A stretch of 64,000 nucleotides of DNA from Pseudomonas sp. Irchel 3E13 (GTDB lineage: Bacteria > Pseudomonadota > Gammaproteobacteria > Pseudomonadales > Pseudomonadaceae), in NCBI RefSeq assembly GCF_900187455.1, contig NZ_FYDX01000003.1, positions 62,001 through 126,000 on the forward strand, in the 5' to 3' direction. The position numbers were made by a program, and so were the translations under genes. Positions 52,466-63,072 of the stretch are shown piece after piece. Under the pieces are notes generated by a model. It was not told where the DNA came from. It did not search any database and saw only the letters and a program-made list of their open reading frames with translations. Every line of letters begins with the position of its first letter. Positions within the stretch are counted from its first letter, which is position 1.

Positions 52466-53122
52466 TTAACGGGTCGAGACCGGGCGCTTGACCCAGACCG
52501 GGGACAGCTCGTTGCCGGAACCGGTGACGTAGAGCACGGCGGCTTCACCGCGCTCCAGGGCGACCGGTTTGACGTCGCTGACTTTTTTGTCGCCTTCGTA
52601 CAGCGCCAGGCTGACCTTGACCGGGTTGATCTCGCGTTCGCCGCGGCTGCTGGCGGCCACCGGCTTGACCACTTCGGTCTTGCCGTCGGCGGTCTTCAGG
52701 GTCAGGGCCTGGTCACTCAGGTTCTGCACCCGCACCAGGGATTTCTGCTTGTTGCGAAACGGCGGTTCTTCCACCAGTTGCGGCTTGCCGTTGGCGTGGT
52801 TGACCAGGGTGTAGTAGTGGTCGGCGGCCAGTTTCACCGGCAGGTTGGCGCTGCCGATTTTTGCGCTGTAGTCGCCTTGCGGCATGAAGCTGAAGTCGCT
52901 GCTGGCCAGCGCCCCGACCTGGTTGATCGGGGTGTTGCCGACGCTGGCGGCGACCGGCTGGCTGGAGGCGTTGTACAGGCGCACGAAGGTCGAGCCTTTC
53001 GGTGCGCTCGGGCCGTAGAGCGCGGCGTCACCACCGGCCCAGGCTTGCAGCGAGGCGAGGGTGAGGCCGGCAGCGAGGGCGCAGGCTTTGGCGATACGGT
53101 GCTTGGAAGTGTGCAAGGTCAT
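52466..53122 (-). CDS. algF: Alginate O-acetylation protein AlgF
   Basis: A 218-aa periplasmic protein needed with AlgI, AlgJ and AlgX for O-acetylating alginate. Signal peptide about 1-28 (ALAAGLTLASLQAWAGG). Sequence blocks such as VRLYNASSQPVAASVGNTPINQVGALASSDFSFMPQG match AlgF. It starts 13 nt after the algJ stop. Confidence 0.94.
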   Translation of the reverse strand: MTLHTSKHRIAKACALAAGLTLASLQAWAGGDAALYGPSAPKGSTFVRLYNASSQPVAASVGNTPINQVGALASSDFSFMPQGDYSAKIGSANLPVKLAADHYYTLVNHANGKPQLVEEPPFRNKQKSLVRVQNLSDQALTLKTADGKTEVVKPVAASSRGEREINPVKVSLALYEGDKKVSDVKPVALERGEAAVLYVTGSGNELSPVWVKRPVSTR

Positions 53123-53135
53123 GTGCGTTTCCTCT

Positions 53136-54293
53136 TCAGTGTTCCGTCCGATGGGACGACAGGGCCAGCTCTTGATGGGTATTACGGGTTTTTTTCAGTT
53201 GCGCGATCCAGTGCGGATCGAAGCCGCTGAGATCGTTCTTGATGGGCAGATAACGCTCGGGAAATTCCCAGACCACGACTTGTGGCGGGCTGTTTTTGAA
53301 TTCATCGCTTTGCAGGTACTTGAGCATCGGCAGGACCGGGCCGTGGCCGTCCTCGGCGTAGTTGGCGACATCGCTGCGCAGCGCTTGCTGCAAGGCGCCG
53401 AGGAAGTTCCAGTTGGGGTTGGCGCTGTAGCTGGTGCCGACCAGCGCCACCGGAATCTGCTTGTCGGCGAACAGGGCGTCGTCGCCGCCGCTGCCTTCTT
53501 CGGTGGCGCGGGTGCTGCGTTTCTGCAGTTGGTCCGGCTTGGGCAGGAGGTTGCTGAACAGCGGGTCCAGCGGCAGGAAGTTGGTCAGGTCGCCTTTGTA
53601 TGGCGTCTGTTGCTGGTGCTCGGTGACGAAGGTCTGCGGCTCGCCGTTGAGCAGGGTCTGCCGGGCCACGGCCTCGGCCAGTTGCCGGGCGGCGACTTCC
53701 GCGCCCATCGGCGTCCAGTGGCTGTCGGTGCGCAGGAACACCTGGCCGCGGGCCTTGGCCGCTTGCAGCGGGCCGAACAGGTCCGGGGCGAAGATGTTGG
53801 CCTGGCGGGCCTGGGCGTGGAAGGCGTTGTAGAGGTCCGCGTGAAGGCTGGCCGGGGCCTGCTCGCCGATGTACTCGGGATAGACCCGCGCCTTGGCCGG
53901 GACGATCGCCAGTACCAGTTCCACACCGTGCTCGCGCAGGGTGTCGCGCACGCCGCGCAGCAGGGCGAGGTTCTCGGCCTGGGTCTGTTCGGCGTTAACC
54001 GCCGGCTTGAATTCCTCGTCGCTGAACAGCCACTGGTCGCGACCCAGGACCACGCCGGGACGGCCTTCGTTGAACAGCTTGAAGTCCAGCGCCGCCCACA
54101 GGTTGGTGCCGATGCGCTTGAGCGGGAACTGCTCGTCGTAGTGGGTCTCGGCGGCCTTGGCCAGCTTGCCGTCGAGCAGGCTCATCTGCGCCGTGCGCTG
54201 GAACCCGCCGAGCCCGCCGAGGGACCACAGGCCCAGCGCCGTCAACAGGGCGAGGAACAGCAGGGAGTAGAGGATGCGTAATGATCGGGTCAT
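53136..54293 (-). CDS. algJ: Alginate O-acetyltransferase AlgJ
   Basis: A 385-aa SGNH-like acetylesterase/transferase anchored by an N-terminal helix (ILYSLLFLALLTALGLWSLGG). The catalytic Asp-His motif is in RTDSHWTPMGAE and the Ser motif in GTSYSANPNWNF. It transfers acetyl groups delivered by AlgI in the periplasm. It begins 11 nt after algI. Confidence 0.95.
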   Translation of the reverse strand: MTRSLRILYSLLFLALLTALGLWSLGGLGGFQRTAQMSLLDGKLAKAAETHYDEQFPLKRIGTNLWAALDFKLFNEGRPGVVLGRDQWLFSDEEFKPAVNAEQTQAENLALLRGVRDTLREHGVELVLAIVPAKARVYPEYIGEQAPASLHADLYNAFHAQARQANIFAPDLFGPLQAAKARGQVFLRTDSHWTPMGAEVAARQLAEAVARQTLLNGEPQTFVTEHQQQTPYKGDLTNFLPLDPLFSNLLPKPDQLQKRSTRATEEGSGGDDALFADKQIPVALVGTSYSANPNWNFLGALQQALRSDVANYAEDGHGPVLPMLKYLQSDEFKNSPPQVVVWEFPERYLPIKNDLSGFDPHWIAQLKKTRNTHQELALSSHRTEH

Positions 54294-54304
54294 GGTCGGC
54301 TCGC

Positions 54305-55762
54305 TCAGAACTGGAAGTAGAGGAAGGGCGAGTAGCTCTGCGCCGAGAGCTTGAGGATCGAGGCGACGAACAGCAGCAGCACCAGCACGCGGGTGGCGTA
54401 GAGGCTCCAGTCGAGGCCGACGCTGCCGTCGTGGTGCACCACCACCGGGCTGGCCTTGGCGGTCGGTTTGGCATTGCGGTAGAAATCGCGCAGGCCGAAC
54501 CAGGCCAGGGTGATGTAGGCCAGGATCAGGGTCGCCACTTGCAGGCCGGTGAGGCTGGCGCGGTTGAGTTCCGAGAGGTTCCAGTCGCCGAGGCTGAACA
54601 TGGCGGCGTACATGCGTCCGGCGACGTGCAGGTTTTCAGCGCGGAAGATCACCCAGCCGATCACTACCAGCAGGAAGGTGAAGGCCCATTTGACCGGGTT
54701 GAAACGCTGCGGGTTGGTGTCGAGGCCCAGCGCCCGCTCGATCGCCAGCCACATGCCGTGCCAGGCGCCCCAGAGGATGTAGGTGAAGTTGGCGCCGTGC
54801 CACAGGCCGCCGAGCAGCATGGTCAGGAACAGGTTGCGGTAGGTGGCGAACGTGCCGCCGCGGTTGCCGCCGAGGGTGATGTACAGGTAGTCGCGCAGCC
54901 AGGTCGACAGGCTGATGTGCCAGCGCCGCCAGAACTCGGTGATCGACTGGCTGATGTACGGCTGCTTGAAGTTTTCCATGAAACGGAAGCCCATCATCAG
55001 GCCGAGGCCGATGGCCATGTCGCTGTAGCCGGAGAAGTCGAAGTACAACTGCGCGGTGTAGGCCAGCGCGCCGAGCCAGGCATCGCCGGTGGTGGGGTTT
55101 TCCAGGGCGAAGCAATGGTCGGCGACCACCGCCAGGGTGTCGGCGATGAACACTTTCTTGATGAAGCCCTGCATGAAGCGGGTGCAGCCTTCGGCGAACT
55201 TGTCGACGGTGTGGGTGCGGTGGTTGAACTGGTCGGCGAGGTCCTTGAAACGCAGCACGGGGCCGGCGATCAGGTGCGGGAAAATCGCGACGAACGCGGC
55301 GAAGTCGATCAGGTTGCGCGTGGCCGGGGTGTCGCCGCGGTAGACGTCGATGATGTAGCTGATGGACTCGAAGATGTAGAACGAGATCCCGATCGGCAGC
55401 AGCACGTGGGTCAGGATGAACGGCTCCAGGCCGAACGACGTCATGATCGCGTTGATGCTGTCGACGCCGAAGTTGGCGTACTTGAAATAGCCGAGGATGC
55501 ACAGGTCCACCGCCACCCCGAGCAGCAGCCAGCGCTGGGCAGGTTTGGTGCGCACACCGGCGGCGCCGACTTTCAGGCCGATCCAGTAGTTCCACAGGGT
55601 GACCCCGGCGAACAGCGCGAGGAAATCCACCCGCCACCAGGCGTAGAACAGGTAGCTGGCCAGCAGCAACAGCAGGTTGCGGTAGCGTTGCCCGCTCAGG
55701 TAGTACAGGCCGAGAAAGGTCGGCAAAAACAGGAACAGGAACACGTTGGACGAGAAGACCAT
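54305..55762 (-). CDS. algI: Membrane-bound O-acyltransferase AlgI
   Basis: A 485-aa MBOAT with about a dozen membrane helices that moves acetyl groups across the inner membrane. The catalytic His322 sits in LLGGLWHGANFTYILWGAWHG, the same number as the essential histidine reported for P. aeruginosa AlgI. It is separated from algL by a 173-nt gap holding a REP doublet, the only long spacer in the operon. Confidence 0.96.
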   Translation of the reverse strand: MVFSSNVFLFLFLPTFLGLYYLSGQRYRNLLLLLASYLFYAWWRVDFLALFAGVTLWNYWIGLKVGAAGVRTKPAQRWLLLGVAVDLCILGYFKYANFGVDSINAIMTSFGLEPFILTHVLLPIGISFYIFESISYIIDVYRGDTPATRNLIDFAAFVAIFPHLIAGPVLRFKDLADQFNHRTHTVDKFAEGCTRFMQGFIKKVFIADTLAVVADHCFALENPTTGDAWLGALAYTAQLYFDFSGYSDMAIGLGLMMGFRFMENFKQPYISQSITEFWRRWHISLSTWLRDYLYITLGGNRGGTFATYRNLFLTMLLGGLWHGANFTYILWGAWHGMWLAIERALGLDTNPQRFNPVKWAFTFLLVVIGWVIFRAENLHVAGRMYAAMFSLGDWNLSELNRASLTGLQVATLILAYITLAWFGLRDFYRNAKPTAKASPVVVHHDGSVGLDWSLYATRVLVLLLFVASILKLSAQSYSPFLYFQF

Positions 55763-55935
55763 CCCGGTTCTCCTTGTTGTTCAAGCATCCGGGGCAACAG
55801 CGCCCCCCAAACCCCCCGCTGTTTGGCGGGGGAAACCAGTGTTTCAAGATCCTTGTAGGAGCGAGCTTGCTCGCGATCGCGTCAGCAGGTCCGGCACCGG
55901 TGTCCGGGCGGGCCTCATCGCGAGCAAGCTCGCTC
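55763..55935. other. algL-algI intergenic spacer with hairpins
   Basis: In an operon whose other spacers are 7-37 nt, this one is 173 nt. It contains a C-rich hairpin (CCCCCGC at 55813-55819 with GCGGGGG at 55826-55832) close to algI and most of a REP doublet next to algL. It may alter the relative expression of the acetylation genes. No ORF. Confidence 0.6.
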
Positions 55936-55938
55936 CTA
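55854..55938. repeat. REP doublet whose left unit provides the algL stop codon
   Basis: Two inverted REP units (55854-55876 and 55917-55938, core GTAGGAGCGAGCTTGCTCGC). Read on the minus strand, the TAG of the unit at 55938 is the stop codon of algL. Confidence 0.88.
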
Positions 55939-57024
55939 CCGGGCTCCGGGGTCGTAGACCCGCGTCACGTCCCCGCCGAGGCGGAAGCTGTTGAAGGGTT
56001 GCAGGTCGTGTCGGCGCTGTTGCACGTCGGCGCCGCAGGCGTAGACGCTGCACCACGGTTCCAGCCAGGCGTATTTGCTGCCGACCTTGAGGTCTTTCAT
56101 GTCCTGGTCTTCGCCGTTCTTGCGGGTGAACGCCGACGGGTCTTTCGATCCGCTCAGCACTCGATCCCCCAAGCGTTTCAACGCCTGGTTGTTTTCATCG
56201 CGCAGGTCCACGCCGTTGACCTGGGCGAAGCTGGCGATCATCGCCAGCGGCGGCAGGGCGTAGTTGTGGTAGGCGAGGGCGCGCTGTTTGCGCTTGAGTT
56301 CGTTAGGCAAGAAACCCTGGTCGTCGATCTGGTTGGCGGCGACGCGGTATTCCTTCACCGACCAGTCGAACAGGTCGCGACGGTCGGTGGCGACGGCGGT
56401 GGCCATCACCGACCAGGCGGCCCAGTAGCTGTGGTTGTTGATCTTGGCCAGGGGCAGGTTGCTCCAGTCGCTGACCACTTGATCGGCCAGGCGGCCGAAC
56501 CATTTTTCGATTTCTTCGGCCTGGGCCTGATGCGCCGCCAGCGGCCGCGCATTGGAGAACTTCAGGCGCAGCCAGGCGCTGCTCATGCTGCCCAGCGCCC
56601 ATTTGCGCATGGACTTGCCGGTGTGGTTGAAGTCCTTCGACAGCAGCGCATCGGCCCGCGCCCAGGTGCCCAGCCACGTGAGGGTGCAGTCGAGTTGCTG
56701 CGGACGGCCATCGCGCAGGTAGCGGTTGACCTGCTGGGCGACGCCGCGCTCCAGGGTGGTGATGCTGGCGGTGGAGTCGCGGAAGGCCTGTTCGGCGTCT
56801 TCGTTGAGGGTCGAGCGGGCGCCGTCCGAGCCTTCGTACTTGCTGCGAAATTGCAGCTTGCCGGTGTAGGGCGTCGGTACCGCGTCGCACTTGAAGTCGT
56901 TCTTGCCTGTTTTCTGTTTCTCGATGCCGGCGTAGTAGCCGGGCGGCGGCACCAGCCCGGCGGCCATGACCTGGCCGCCGAGGCTGAGCAGTACCGCGCT
57001 GGCGAGCATGCTGAGTCTGTTCAT
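55936..57024 (-). CDS. algL: Poly(beta-D-mannuronate) lyase
   Basis: A 362-aa periplasmic lyase that cleaves stray alginate. Signal peptide about 1-24 ([14 protein letters not shown]). The catalytic motif NNHSYWAAW and the downstream [13 protein letters not shown] segment with the catalytic Tyr match AlgL. The ATG at 57024 gives the signal peptide; the frame opens further upstream. Its stop codon lies in a REP element. Starts 7 nt after algX. Confidence 0.95.
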   Translation of the reverse strand: MNRLSMLASAVLLSLGGQVMAAGLVPPPGYYAGIEKQKTGKNDFKCDAVPTPYTGKLQFRSKYEGSDGARSTLNEDAEQAFRDSTASITTLERGVAQQVNRYLRDGRPQQLDCTLTWLGTWARADALLSKDFNHTGKSMRKWALGSMSSAWLRLKFSNARPLAAHQAQAEEIEKWFGRLADQVVSDWSNLPLAKINNHSYWAAWSVMATAVATDRRDLFDWSVKEYRVAANQIDDQGFLPNELKRKQRALAYHNYALPPLAMIASFAQVNGVDLRDENNQALKRLGDRVLSGSKDPSAFTRKNGEDQDMKDLKVGSKYAWLEPWCSVYACGADVQQRRHDLQPFNSFRLGGDVTRVYDPGAR

Positions 57025-57031
57025 GGTGTCC

Positions 57032-58468
57032 TCACAATCCGGCCTGGGCGTTGCGCGAAGCATCGCCTGAACCGCGTTTGCACAAGGTGGCCTGCACCTT
57101 CTGGCTGCCGTTTTCCGGACCCTGGAGTTCCACGGCCAGCAGGGTTTGCCCGGCCCAGTCCTCGTCCTCGCGCAACTGGAAGGTGAAGCGGCCATCGGTG
57201 TCGGAGGTGGTCGGCTTGTCGATCTTCAGGTCTTCGTGGCGGCCGTTGAGGTACCAGAGGGTGGCCTGCAGGGTCTTCACCGAGGTGTCTTCGAAACGGA
57301 TGTCGAGCTGGTGATTGCGGTTGGTCAGGTCCTTGATCACGCCATTGCGACCGTTGACCAGCAGCTCGTTGGTGCCCGGCTTGAGCGCGGTGCTGGCGCT
57401 CATCTGCGCCGGCTTGCCTTCGCAGCCGTTGTCGAGCAGGGCAAGCATCTGCCGCCAGATGGTTTCCTGGTTCAGCGGGTACAGCGGCGAGAATTCCCAG
57501 ACCAGGATCTTCGGCGGGTTCTTCTTGAATTCCTCGCTGCCCAGGTACTGGATCATCGAGCCTTCCAGACCGCCGCCGGGGAAGGCGACGTTGAGCACGT
57601 CGGCGCCGATGTACTGCTCCAGGAAGCCCGAGAAGTTGTAGTTCTTGCCGCTGTGGCTGGTGCCGACCAGGGTGATCTGCGCGTTGCCGGAATCACCGAA
57701 CAGGTCGTCGCCGCCGCTTTCGCCCTTCGGCTCGGTGGCGAACTGGTCCATGTACTGCACGGCGTAGCTGGTGCCGCAGAGCTGGCCGGCGACGTTGTGC
57801 AAGGTGCCGGTCTTGCCCATGCGCCCGGATTTGGTCGTCTCGAATTCCTTGCGCGGAATGCCTTCGAAGGCGGGCATCGAGTGCACCGTCTCGGCCACGA
57901 TTTTCGCTGCGCGCTCGGCGCCGTAAGGCGTCCAGTGCTGGTCACCGCGGAAGTAGAAATCCTTGCCCTGGTCGGCGGCGGCCAGTTGCTCGTTGGTCAG
58001 CGGCGACAGGTCGGGCACGTTGTAGCCCATGCCGCCGAAGCGCTTGAGCATCGCCTTGTAGTTGCCGAGGGCCTTCTGGTAATCGAAGGCGGCCTTGTCG
58101 GCGGGGTTGAGCATGTTGCGGTTTACCAGGCCGCGGGTCGGCTGATAGACCACCACCAGTTCGATGCCGCGCGCCTTGAACGCATCGTGGATCTGCTGCA
58201 GGCGTTTGTAGCCGGCCGCCGTGGTGGTGAACTCGGTGCGCAGGTCTTCCTTGGTGCGGAACAGCCAGTCGCCCTGGGCCTGCACCAGCGTGGTGAAGTT
58301 CTGCTGGTAGCGGGTGGTGTAGCGGCTGGCGTCGTGGGCTTCGGGGCACAGTTGGCAGCACGGCTCGGCGCTGAAGGTCGGCGCCTTGACCTCGTCGGCG
58401 CGCACGCCGTTGCTGATCGCCAGCAGGGCGGCGCTGAGGCCGAGAAGTTTCATCAGGTGTGGGGTCAT
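57032..58468 (-). CDS. algX: Alginate acetyltransferase AlgX
   Basis: A 478-aa periplasmic protein: N-terminal SGNH-like acetyltransferase (catalytic [11 protein letters not shown] and [14 protein letters not shown]) and C-terminal alginate-binding module (from about 350). Signal peptide about 1-26. It makes the final acetyl transfer onto mannuronate and is part of the export complex. The ATG at 58468 has GGAAG upstream; it starts 11 nt after algG. Confidence 0.95.
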   Translation of the reverse strand: MTPHLMKLLGLSAALLAISNGVRADEVKAPTFSAEPCCQLCPEAHDASRYTTRYQQNFTTLVQAQGDWLFRTKEDLRTEFTTTAAGYKRLQQIHDAFKARGIELVVVYQPTRGLVNRNMLNPADKAAFDYQKALGNYKAMLKRFGGMGYNVPDLSPLTNEQLAAADQGKDFYFRGDQHWTPYGAERAAKIVAETVHSMPAFEGIPRKEFETTKSGRMGKTGTLHNVAGQLCGTSYAVQYMDQFATEPKGESGGDDLFGDSGNAQITLVGTSHSGKNYNFSGFLEQYIGADVLNVAFPGGGLEGSMIQYLGSEEFKKNPPKILVWEFSPLYPLNQETIWRQMLALLDNGCEGKPAQMSASTALKPGTNELLVNGRNGVIKDLTNRNHQLDIRFEDTSVKTLQATLWYLNGRHEDLKIDKPTTSDTDGRFTFQLREDEDWAGQTLLAVELQGPENGSQKVQATLCKRGSGDASRNAQAGL

Positions 58469-58479
58469 GTCGGGCTTCC

Positions 58480-60042
58480 TCAATCCAGCATTTCGGTCTG
58501 GCGTTCGACCGGGTCGATCAGCACGGCCTTCTGCTGGCGCACCATCAGGTCGAGAATCTCGTCCTGACGCTCGCCGAGCACGCCGGAGAAACTGATGCCG
58601 CTGGCCTTGCTCGGGGCCAGCATCGACACCCGGTACAGCTCGACGCTCAGCGGCGAGTCGATGGACAGCGGACCGCTGCCGTTGGCCGCCAGCTCGCCGC
58701 CGACGAGGATCAGCGAAACCTTGGTGTCGAACGGGTCGAGGGCGATGTCGCGGTCGGTGTCGGACAGGTCCTTGATGTGCCCGTAGACGCCCACCAGGCC
58801 GTTGGCCATGGCGAGGTTTTCGTACAGGCGGATGTTCACGCTGTTGCGCACGCGGATGCCGTGGCGGCGGTTGCTGATCAGCTTGTTGCCCCAGATCAGG
58901 TTGTCGCCGCTCTCGTACAGGGTGATGCCGTCGGTGTGGTTGCGGTAAATCTCGTTGTAGGCGATCAGGTTGTTGACGCTGTTACGGTCGATCACCACGC
59001 CGGAGAGTTTGTTGTCGAAGCTCTTGTTGTTGATGATCCAACTGTCGTTGACCTCGCGGGAAATGATGATCCCGTGCTTCTTCTTCGTGCCGTGGACGGT
59101 GTTGCCGGCGATGATCAGCCGGTGCGAACGGTCGTGGGGGTCGATGCCGTAGACGATGTTGTCGCGGTAGGTGCTGTCCTTGACCACGAAGTCGCTGGTC
59201 TCGTAGCAGTAGAAGCCGTACCACATGTCGCTGAAGGTCGAGCCGATGATCCAGCCGGTGGGTTCGGCGCGGCCCATCTGCTTGGCCATGTTCGGCGTGT
59301 ACTGCGAAATGCTCACGCCGTAGGACTTGCTCTTGGCGTAGCCGAAGCTGGCCATGGTGGTGTTGACGATGTAGGTCTCGGTGCCGCCCCACGACAGCAG
59401 GAACGGGCGGAATTCATCCGGCTTGCGGAAGGTCGCCGGACCGTTGTCCGCCTCGCGCCAGCCGATCACCCGGCTGTCGCTGACGAACAGCTTGCCGTCG
59501 TTGACCAGGAACGCGCCGCCTTCCTGGGACAGCCGCAGTTCCTTGACCTTGCCGTTGATTTCCAGGGTCGCGCCGTGGCCGACCACGATCGGCAGGCGGG
59601 CCAGGTACACGCCCGGCGAGACTTCACGGACATAGCGCTCGGGCACTTTTTTCGCCAGTTCGGCGAAGTCCACATGGCCGCCCTCGATGAAGATCGCCTG
59701 GGGAATGCCGCGCTGGCGGGCGACCCATTCGGCGCCCTTGTTGTCGCCGCCGATGAACTCCTTGAGGGTGGTTTCCTGGAGCATGCGGCGGACCGAAACC
59801 TTGCCCTTGTGACGGCGGTCGATTTTCTTCTGCACCGCCTCGGCGGTGTAGCCGCTGAGGTCCGGCAGGGTCGGCGGGTCCATCTGCAAAGGCTCCACCG
59901 GCGCGCTGCTGACGGTGTAGGTCTTGGCATGTTGCAGCCCTTTGGCGGTCGGCGCCGCCTGGCCGTTGGCCTGGGCGATGCCGGTGGCCAGCAGCAGGGC
60001 GCCGGCCAGCAGGGCGTGGAGCCTGTTCGGGTGAAGGTTCAT
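58480..60042 (-). CDS. algG: Mannuronan C5-epimerase AlgG
   Basis: A 520-aa periplasmic right-handed beta-helix that converts mannuronate to guluronate in the polymer. Signal peptide about 1-25. The active-site motif DPHDRS is present in YGIDPHDRSHRLIIAGNTVHG, and carbohydrate-binding repeats precede it. It starts 18 nt after algE. Confidence 0.96.
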   Translation of the reverse strand: MNLHPNRLHALLAGALLLATGIAQANGQAAPTAKGLQHAKTYTVSSAPVEPLQMDPPTLPDLSGYTAEAVQKKIDRRHKGKVSVRRMLQETTLKEFIGGDNKGAEWVARQRGIPQAIFIEGGHVDFAELAKKVPERYVREVSPGVYLARLPIVVGHGATLEINGKVKELRLSQEGGAFLVNDGKLFVSDSRVIGWREADNGPATFRKPDEFRPFLLSWGGTETYIVNTTMASFGYAKSKSYGVSISQYTPNMAKQMGRAEPTGWIIGSTFSDMWYGFYCYETSDFVVKDSTYRDNIVYGIDPHDRSHRLIIAGNTVHGTKKKHGIIISREVNDSWIINNKSFDNKLSGVVIDRNSVNNLIAYNEIYRNHTDGITLYESGDNLIWGNKLISNRRHGIRVRNSVNIRLYENLAMANGLVGVYGHIKDLSDTDRDIALDPFDTKVSLILVGGELAANGSGPLSIDSPLSVELYRVSMLAPSKASGISFSGVLGERQDEILDLMVRQQKAVLIDPVERQTEMLD

Positions 60043-60060
60043 GTCAGTGCTCTCCGTGCA

Positions 60061-61548
60061 TCAGAAGCGCCAGACCACGTCAACGAAGGCGCGATGCATG
60101 TAGGCGTCGGCCTCTTTGCCGTAGGCGTCGCCCGGCTTGAACACGCCGCCGCGAAAGCGCACCAGCGCCGAGGGTTCATCGATCGACTTGCTCAGTGAGG
60201 CAGGCAGCAGGCCCTGCTTGAAGTACTTGGTGACCACCAGGTCCATCTCCTGCCCGACATCTTTTTCGCCCTGGATCAGCGGACGGTTGATGCCGCCGTC
60301 GTCGACCACTGCGTTGATGCCGCTGCCGCCGAGGTTCTGGTCGCCATCGACGCGCCAGAACTTGTGGTAGATCAGGCTGGCGTCGTAGTCGTCGCGCAGC
60401 TGCCAGGAGGTGAACAGGGTCGCCGCCTGCAGGTTGCCCAGTTCGCCGCGGAAGGCTTCGCCGAAGCGGTGCACGCGCGAGCGGGTGCCGGTGAAGTTGG
60501 AGCGGTTGCTCTCGAGGCCGGTCTGCTCGTAGTTGTTCGAACCGTCGCTGCCGCCGCCACCGCTGCCGCGGGCGTAGGCGGCGCCGACCTGCCAGTTGGG
60601 ATCGAGGCGCAGGCGGATGCCGAGGTCGGTGGCCCAGGCGTTGACGTCACCGCTCTGCTTGCCGGTGGCGACCTGTTCGCCGTTTACCGTGGTGCTGCTC
60701 AGGGTGTCGCGGTCGCCGGTCAGCCAGGTGAGGCTGCCCCAATAGTTGACGGTGTTTTGATTGCGCCAGTTGTAGGCGTCGCTGTTGGCTTCCACGCCGA
60801 GCCAGGTGAGGTCGCCGTTGCGCGTCTTGTCGAGGGCGTCGAGGGTTTCGCCGGGGTTCTTCAGCTTGCCGTCGTCGCGGGTGTGGTGGGCGCGCAGGCC
60901 GACCCAGTGGCCGGGTGTCCATTGCGCCGCGACATCGCCGTAGACATGCAGGCGGTCCTTGTCTTCGGCGGCCAGTTCGGTGAGGTCGGTGCGGTACTCG
61001 CTGAAGCGTTCGGCGACGCCGAGGTTGGCCCGCAGCAGGGTGGTGTCGAAGGTCCAGTTCAGCGCTTCGATATTGGTGTCGCGCCACATGCCGTCGTCGT
61101 TGCGCAGGCGCTGGCGGCCGAAGCGCAGTTGCTCGCCGGGGTAGGCGGTGAAGCCGCTGTAGCCGACCCAGAACTCGCGCATCGCCAGGTAGTTTTTCTT
61201 GGCTTCGCGGTCGTCGTTGCTGCTGTTGGCGTTGTCGATTTCGCTGCCGTCGGCGGACTGGCGGCTGGTGTCGGTTTCGATGATGTCGGTGGCCGCGACC
61301 GCCTGGCCCATGGCGTAGGCGCTCCAGTCGCCGCGCTCGAAGAACACCCACGGGCGCAGGTCGAGGCCGAGGCCGTTGACGTCGCCGCCGGCGCGGGTGC
61401 CGAGGTCGCGGTCGTCTTCCGACTGGCCGGTGATTTTCACTTCCAGGCCGAAGTTCTTTTCGGCGGTTTCGGCGGCCAGGGTCGGGCAGGCCCAGAACAG
61501 CGCGAAGCTCAGGCCGAGGCCGGCTTTCATCCACGGATTGAGCGTCAT
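60061..61548 (-). CDS. algE: Outer-membrane alginate exporter AlgE
   Basis: A 495-aa 18-strand beta-barrel that releases alginate. Signal peptide about 1-25 ([17 protein letters not shown]); the mature protein ends with the outer-membrane signature VVWRF. Its start overlaps the algK stop by 4 nt, so translation of the two is coupled. Confidence 0.96.
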   Translation of the reverse strand: MTLNPWMKAGLGLSFALFWACPTLAAETAEKNFGLEVKITGQSEDDRDLGTRAGGDVNGLGLDLRPWVFFERGDWSAYAMGQAVAATDIIETDTSRQSADGSEIDNANSSNDDREAKKNYLAMREFWVGYSGFTAYPGEQLRFGRQRLRNDDGMWRDTNIEALNWTFDTTLLRANLGVAERFSEYRTDLTELAAEDKDRLHVYGDVAAQWTPGHWVGLRAHHTRDDGKLKNPGETLDALDKTRNGDLTWLGVEANSDAYNWRNQNTVNYWGSLTWLTGDRDTLSSTTVNGEQVATGKQSGDVNAWATDLGIRLRLDPNWQVGAAYARGSGGGGSDGSNNYEQTGLESNRSNFTGTRSRVHRFGEAFRGELGNLQAATLFTSWQLRDDYDASLIYHKFWRVDGDQNLGGSGINAVVDDGGINRPLIQGEKDVGQEMDLVVTKYFKQGLLPASLSKSIDEPSALVRFRGGVFKPGDAYGKEADAYMHRAFVDVVWRF

Positions 61549-62957
61549 AGGGAATCCTCACCTTGTTCTTCGTCGGGAGCTTGTACGGCTTGCAGGGCCA
61601 GGGCATTCGGGCCCGGGCCGATGGCGCCACGGGCGGCGCGTTCCTGTTCCAGCAGGCGCTGGGCGGCGGCTTTTTGTTCGGGGCTGAGCTGGGCGTCGAG
61701 TTCGCCGGCCAGCGTGGTCGATTGTTCGCTGGCGTTGGCCTGCGCCAGTTGGGCGAAGACCCAGGCGTTGACCGGGTCCTGGCGAATGCCGTGGCCTTCG
61801 CTGAACAACTGGGCCAGGGCGTAGTCGGCGCTGAGTTGGCCGCCACGGGCGGCCTGGAGCAGATGATCGACGGCTTTCTGCGGCTCGACCTCGCCCAGGT
61901 AGCCGCGGCGATAAAGCTGGCCGAGGTAGTAATGGGCGCTGATCTCGCCGGCGCTGGCGGCGGCGAGCAGGTGGGATTCGGCTTTCTTCGCGTCGGCTGG
62001 AAGGGTCTTGCCTTCGTAGTAGAGGCGACCCAGCAGCAGTTCGGCACGCGGCTGCTCGGCGGCGCGGCCCTTGTCGATGTAGCCCATCAACTGGTCGCTG
62101 TCGCCCAGCTCGGGGAAGTCGTAGAGCAGTTGCGCCAGGCTGACCCAGGACGCCGGGTTCTGCGGCGCGATGTCTTCGAGCAGGGCCTGGGCGGTTTTTT
62201 CGTCGGTCTGGCCGAGGCTGCGGTCGGCCAGCACGCGGGCCACGCTGTCGACCCGGCTGGCCGGAACCGCGCCGCGCTGGTGTGCGCTCTTGAGCTGTTC
62301 CAGCAGCGCCGCCTGTTGTTCCGGCTGCGCGCGTTTCTGGTAGACGGTGGCGAGTTCGACGTAGCAGATGTCGGTGCTGGTCAGCGCCGCCTTGCAGATG
62401 CGCTCGACGTCATCGAGGTGCTGGTCGTAGGTGTTCTGGGTGCGGTACAGCAGGACCTGGGCCAGGCCCGCCTCCGGGTAGCCGGCGCTGCGCCACTGGT
62501 CGATCTGCTGCTGCGCGTTGATTCGCGGGAAGCTCTGCGGGTATTGCAGGTAGAGCATCGCCAGCGGGATCAGGGTGTTGCCCTCGCCGTTGGCGAAGGC
62601 TTTCTTCAACAGGGCCTCGGCTTCCTGGCGCTCGGCTTCGCTGGCGTCGGGTTTCGCCGCCAGCAGGCGGCCGAGGCGCGACTGGGCGCGGGGCGAGATT
62701 TCGGCGGCGGCGCGGTAGGTGGCTTCGGCTTCCTTCAGCTTGGCCGGGTCGCGGGTTTCCACCTGGATATCGGCGAGCCCGACCTGGGCTTCGCTGTAGC
62801 CGAGGTCAGCCAGTTGCCGATAGTTGCGCTCGGCGGTGGCGGTGTCACCGTTTTTCAGGGCTTCGTTGGCCAGGCGCTGGTCGGGCAGGCCGGCGCAACC
62901 GGTGAGGCTGATGGCCAGGGCCAGGGCGCACAGCAGGGGTGAGGCTGGGGGCCTCAT
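61545..62957 (-). CDS. algK: Alginate export lipoprotein AlgK
   Basis: A 470-aa outer-membrane lipoprotein of TPR/Sel1 repeats that positions AlgE. Lipobox LTGC at residues 20-23 after a normal leader ([21 protein letters not shown] has about the usual length), and repeats from about 40 to 430. The frame also extends to an ATG at 63059 (34 extra residues, better AGAGGG site) and 63083. The extension is encoded by REP sequence, and the ATG at 62957 itself is the last part of a REP unit, so which start is used is uncertain. Confidence 0.9.
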   Translation of the reverse strand: MRPPASPLLCALALAISLTGCAGLPDQRLANEALKNGDTATAERNYRQLADLGYSEAQVGLADIQVETRDPAKLKEAEATYRAAAEISPRAQSRLGRLLAAKPDASEAERQEAEALLKKAFANGEGNTLIPLAMLYLQYPQSFPRINAQQQIDQWRSAGYPEAGLAQVLLYRTQNTYDQHLDDVERICKAALTSTDICYVELATVYQKRAQPEQQAALLEQLKSAHQRGAVPASRVDSVARVLADRSLGQTDEKTAQALLEDIAPQNPASWVSLAQLLYDFPELGDSDQLMGYIDKGRAAEQPRAELLLGRLYYEGKTLPADAKKAESHLLAAASAGEISAHYYLGQLYRRGYLGEVEPQKAVDHLLQAARGGQLSADYALAQLFSEGHGIRQDPVNAWVFAQLAQANASEQSTTLAGELDAQLSPEQKAAAQRLLEQERAARGAIGPGPNALALQAVQAPDEEQGEDSL

Positions 62958-63038
62958 CGCGAGCAAGCTCGCTCCTACGGGGGATGGCTGCACGTCCGTT
63001 GTAGGAGAGAGCCGGGCGGCGTTCCGCTCGCTCGCGAT
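62955..63038. repeat. REP doublet overlapping the algK start
   Basis: One good unit (62955-62978: the complement of GTAGGAGCGAGCTTGCTCGC plus GATG) and a decayed partner in opposite orientation (about 63000-63038, GTAGGAGAGAGCCGGGCGGC...GCTCGCTCGCGATGG). They occupy the alg44-algK junction and stay open in the algK frame. Confidence 0.8.
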
Positions 63039-63072
63039 GGACGCAATGTGATTATTCATCGGAGAACCCTCT

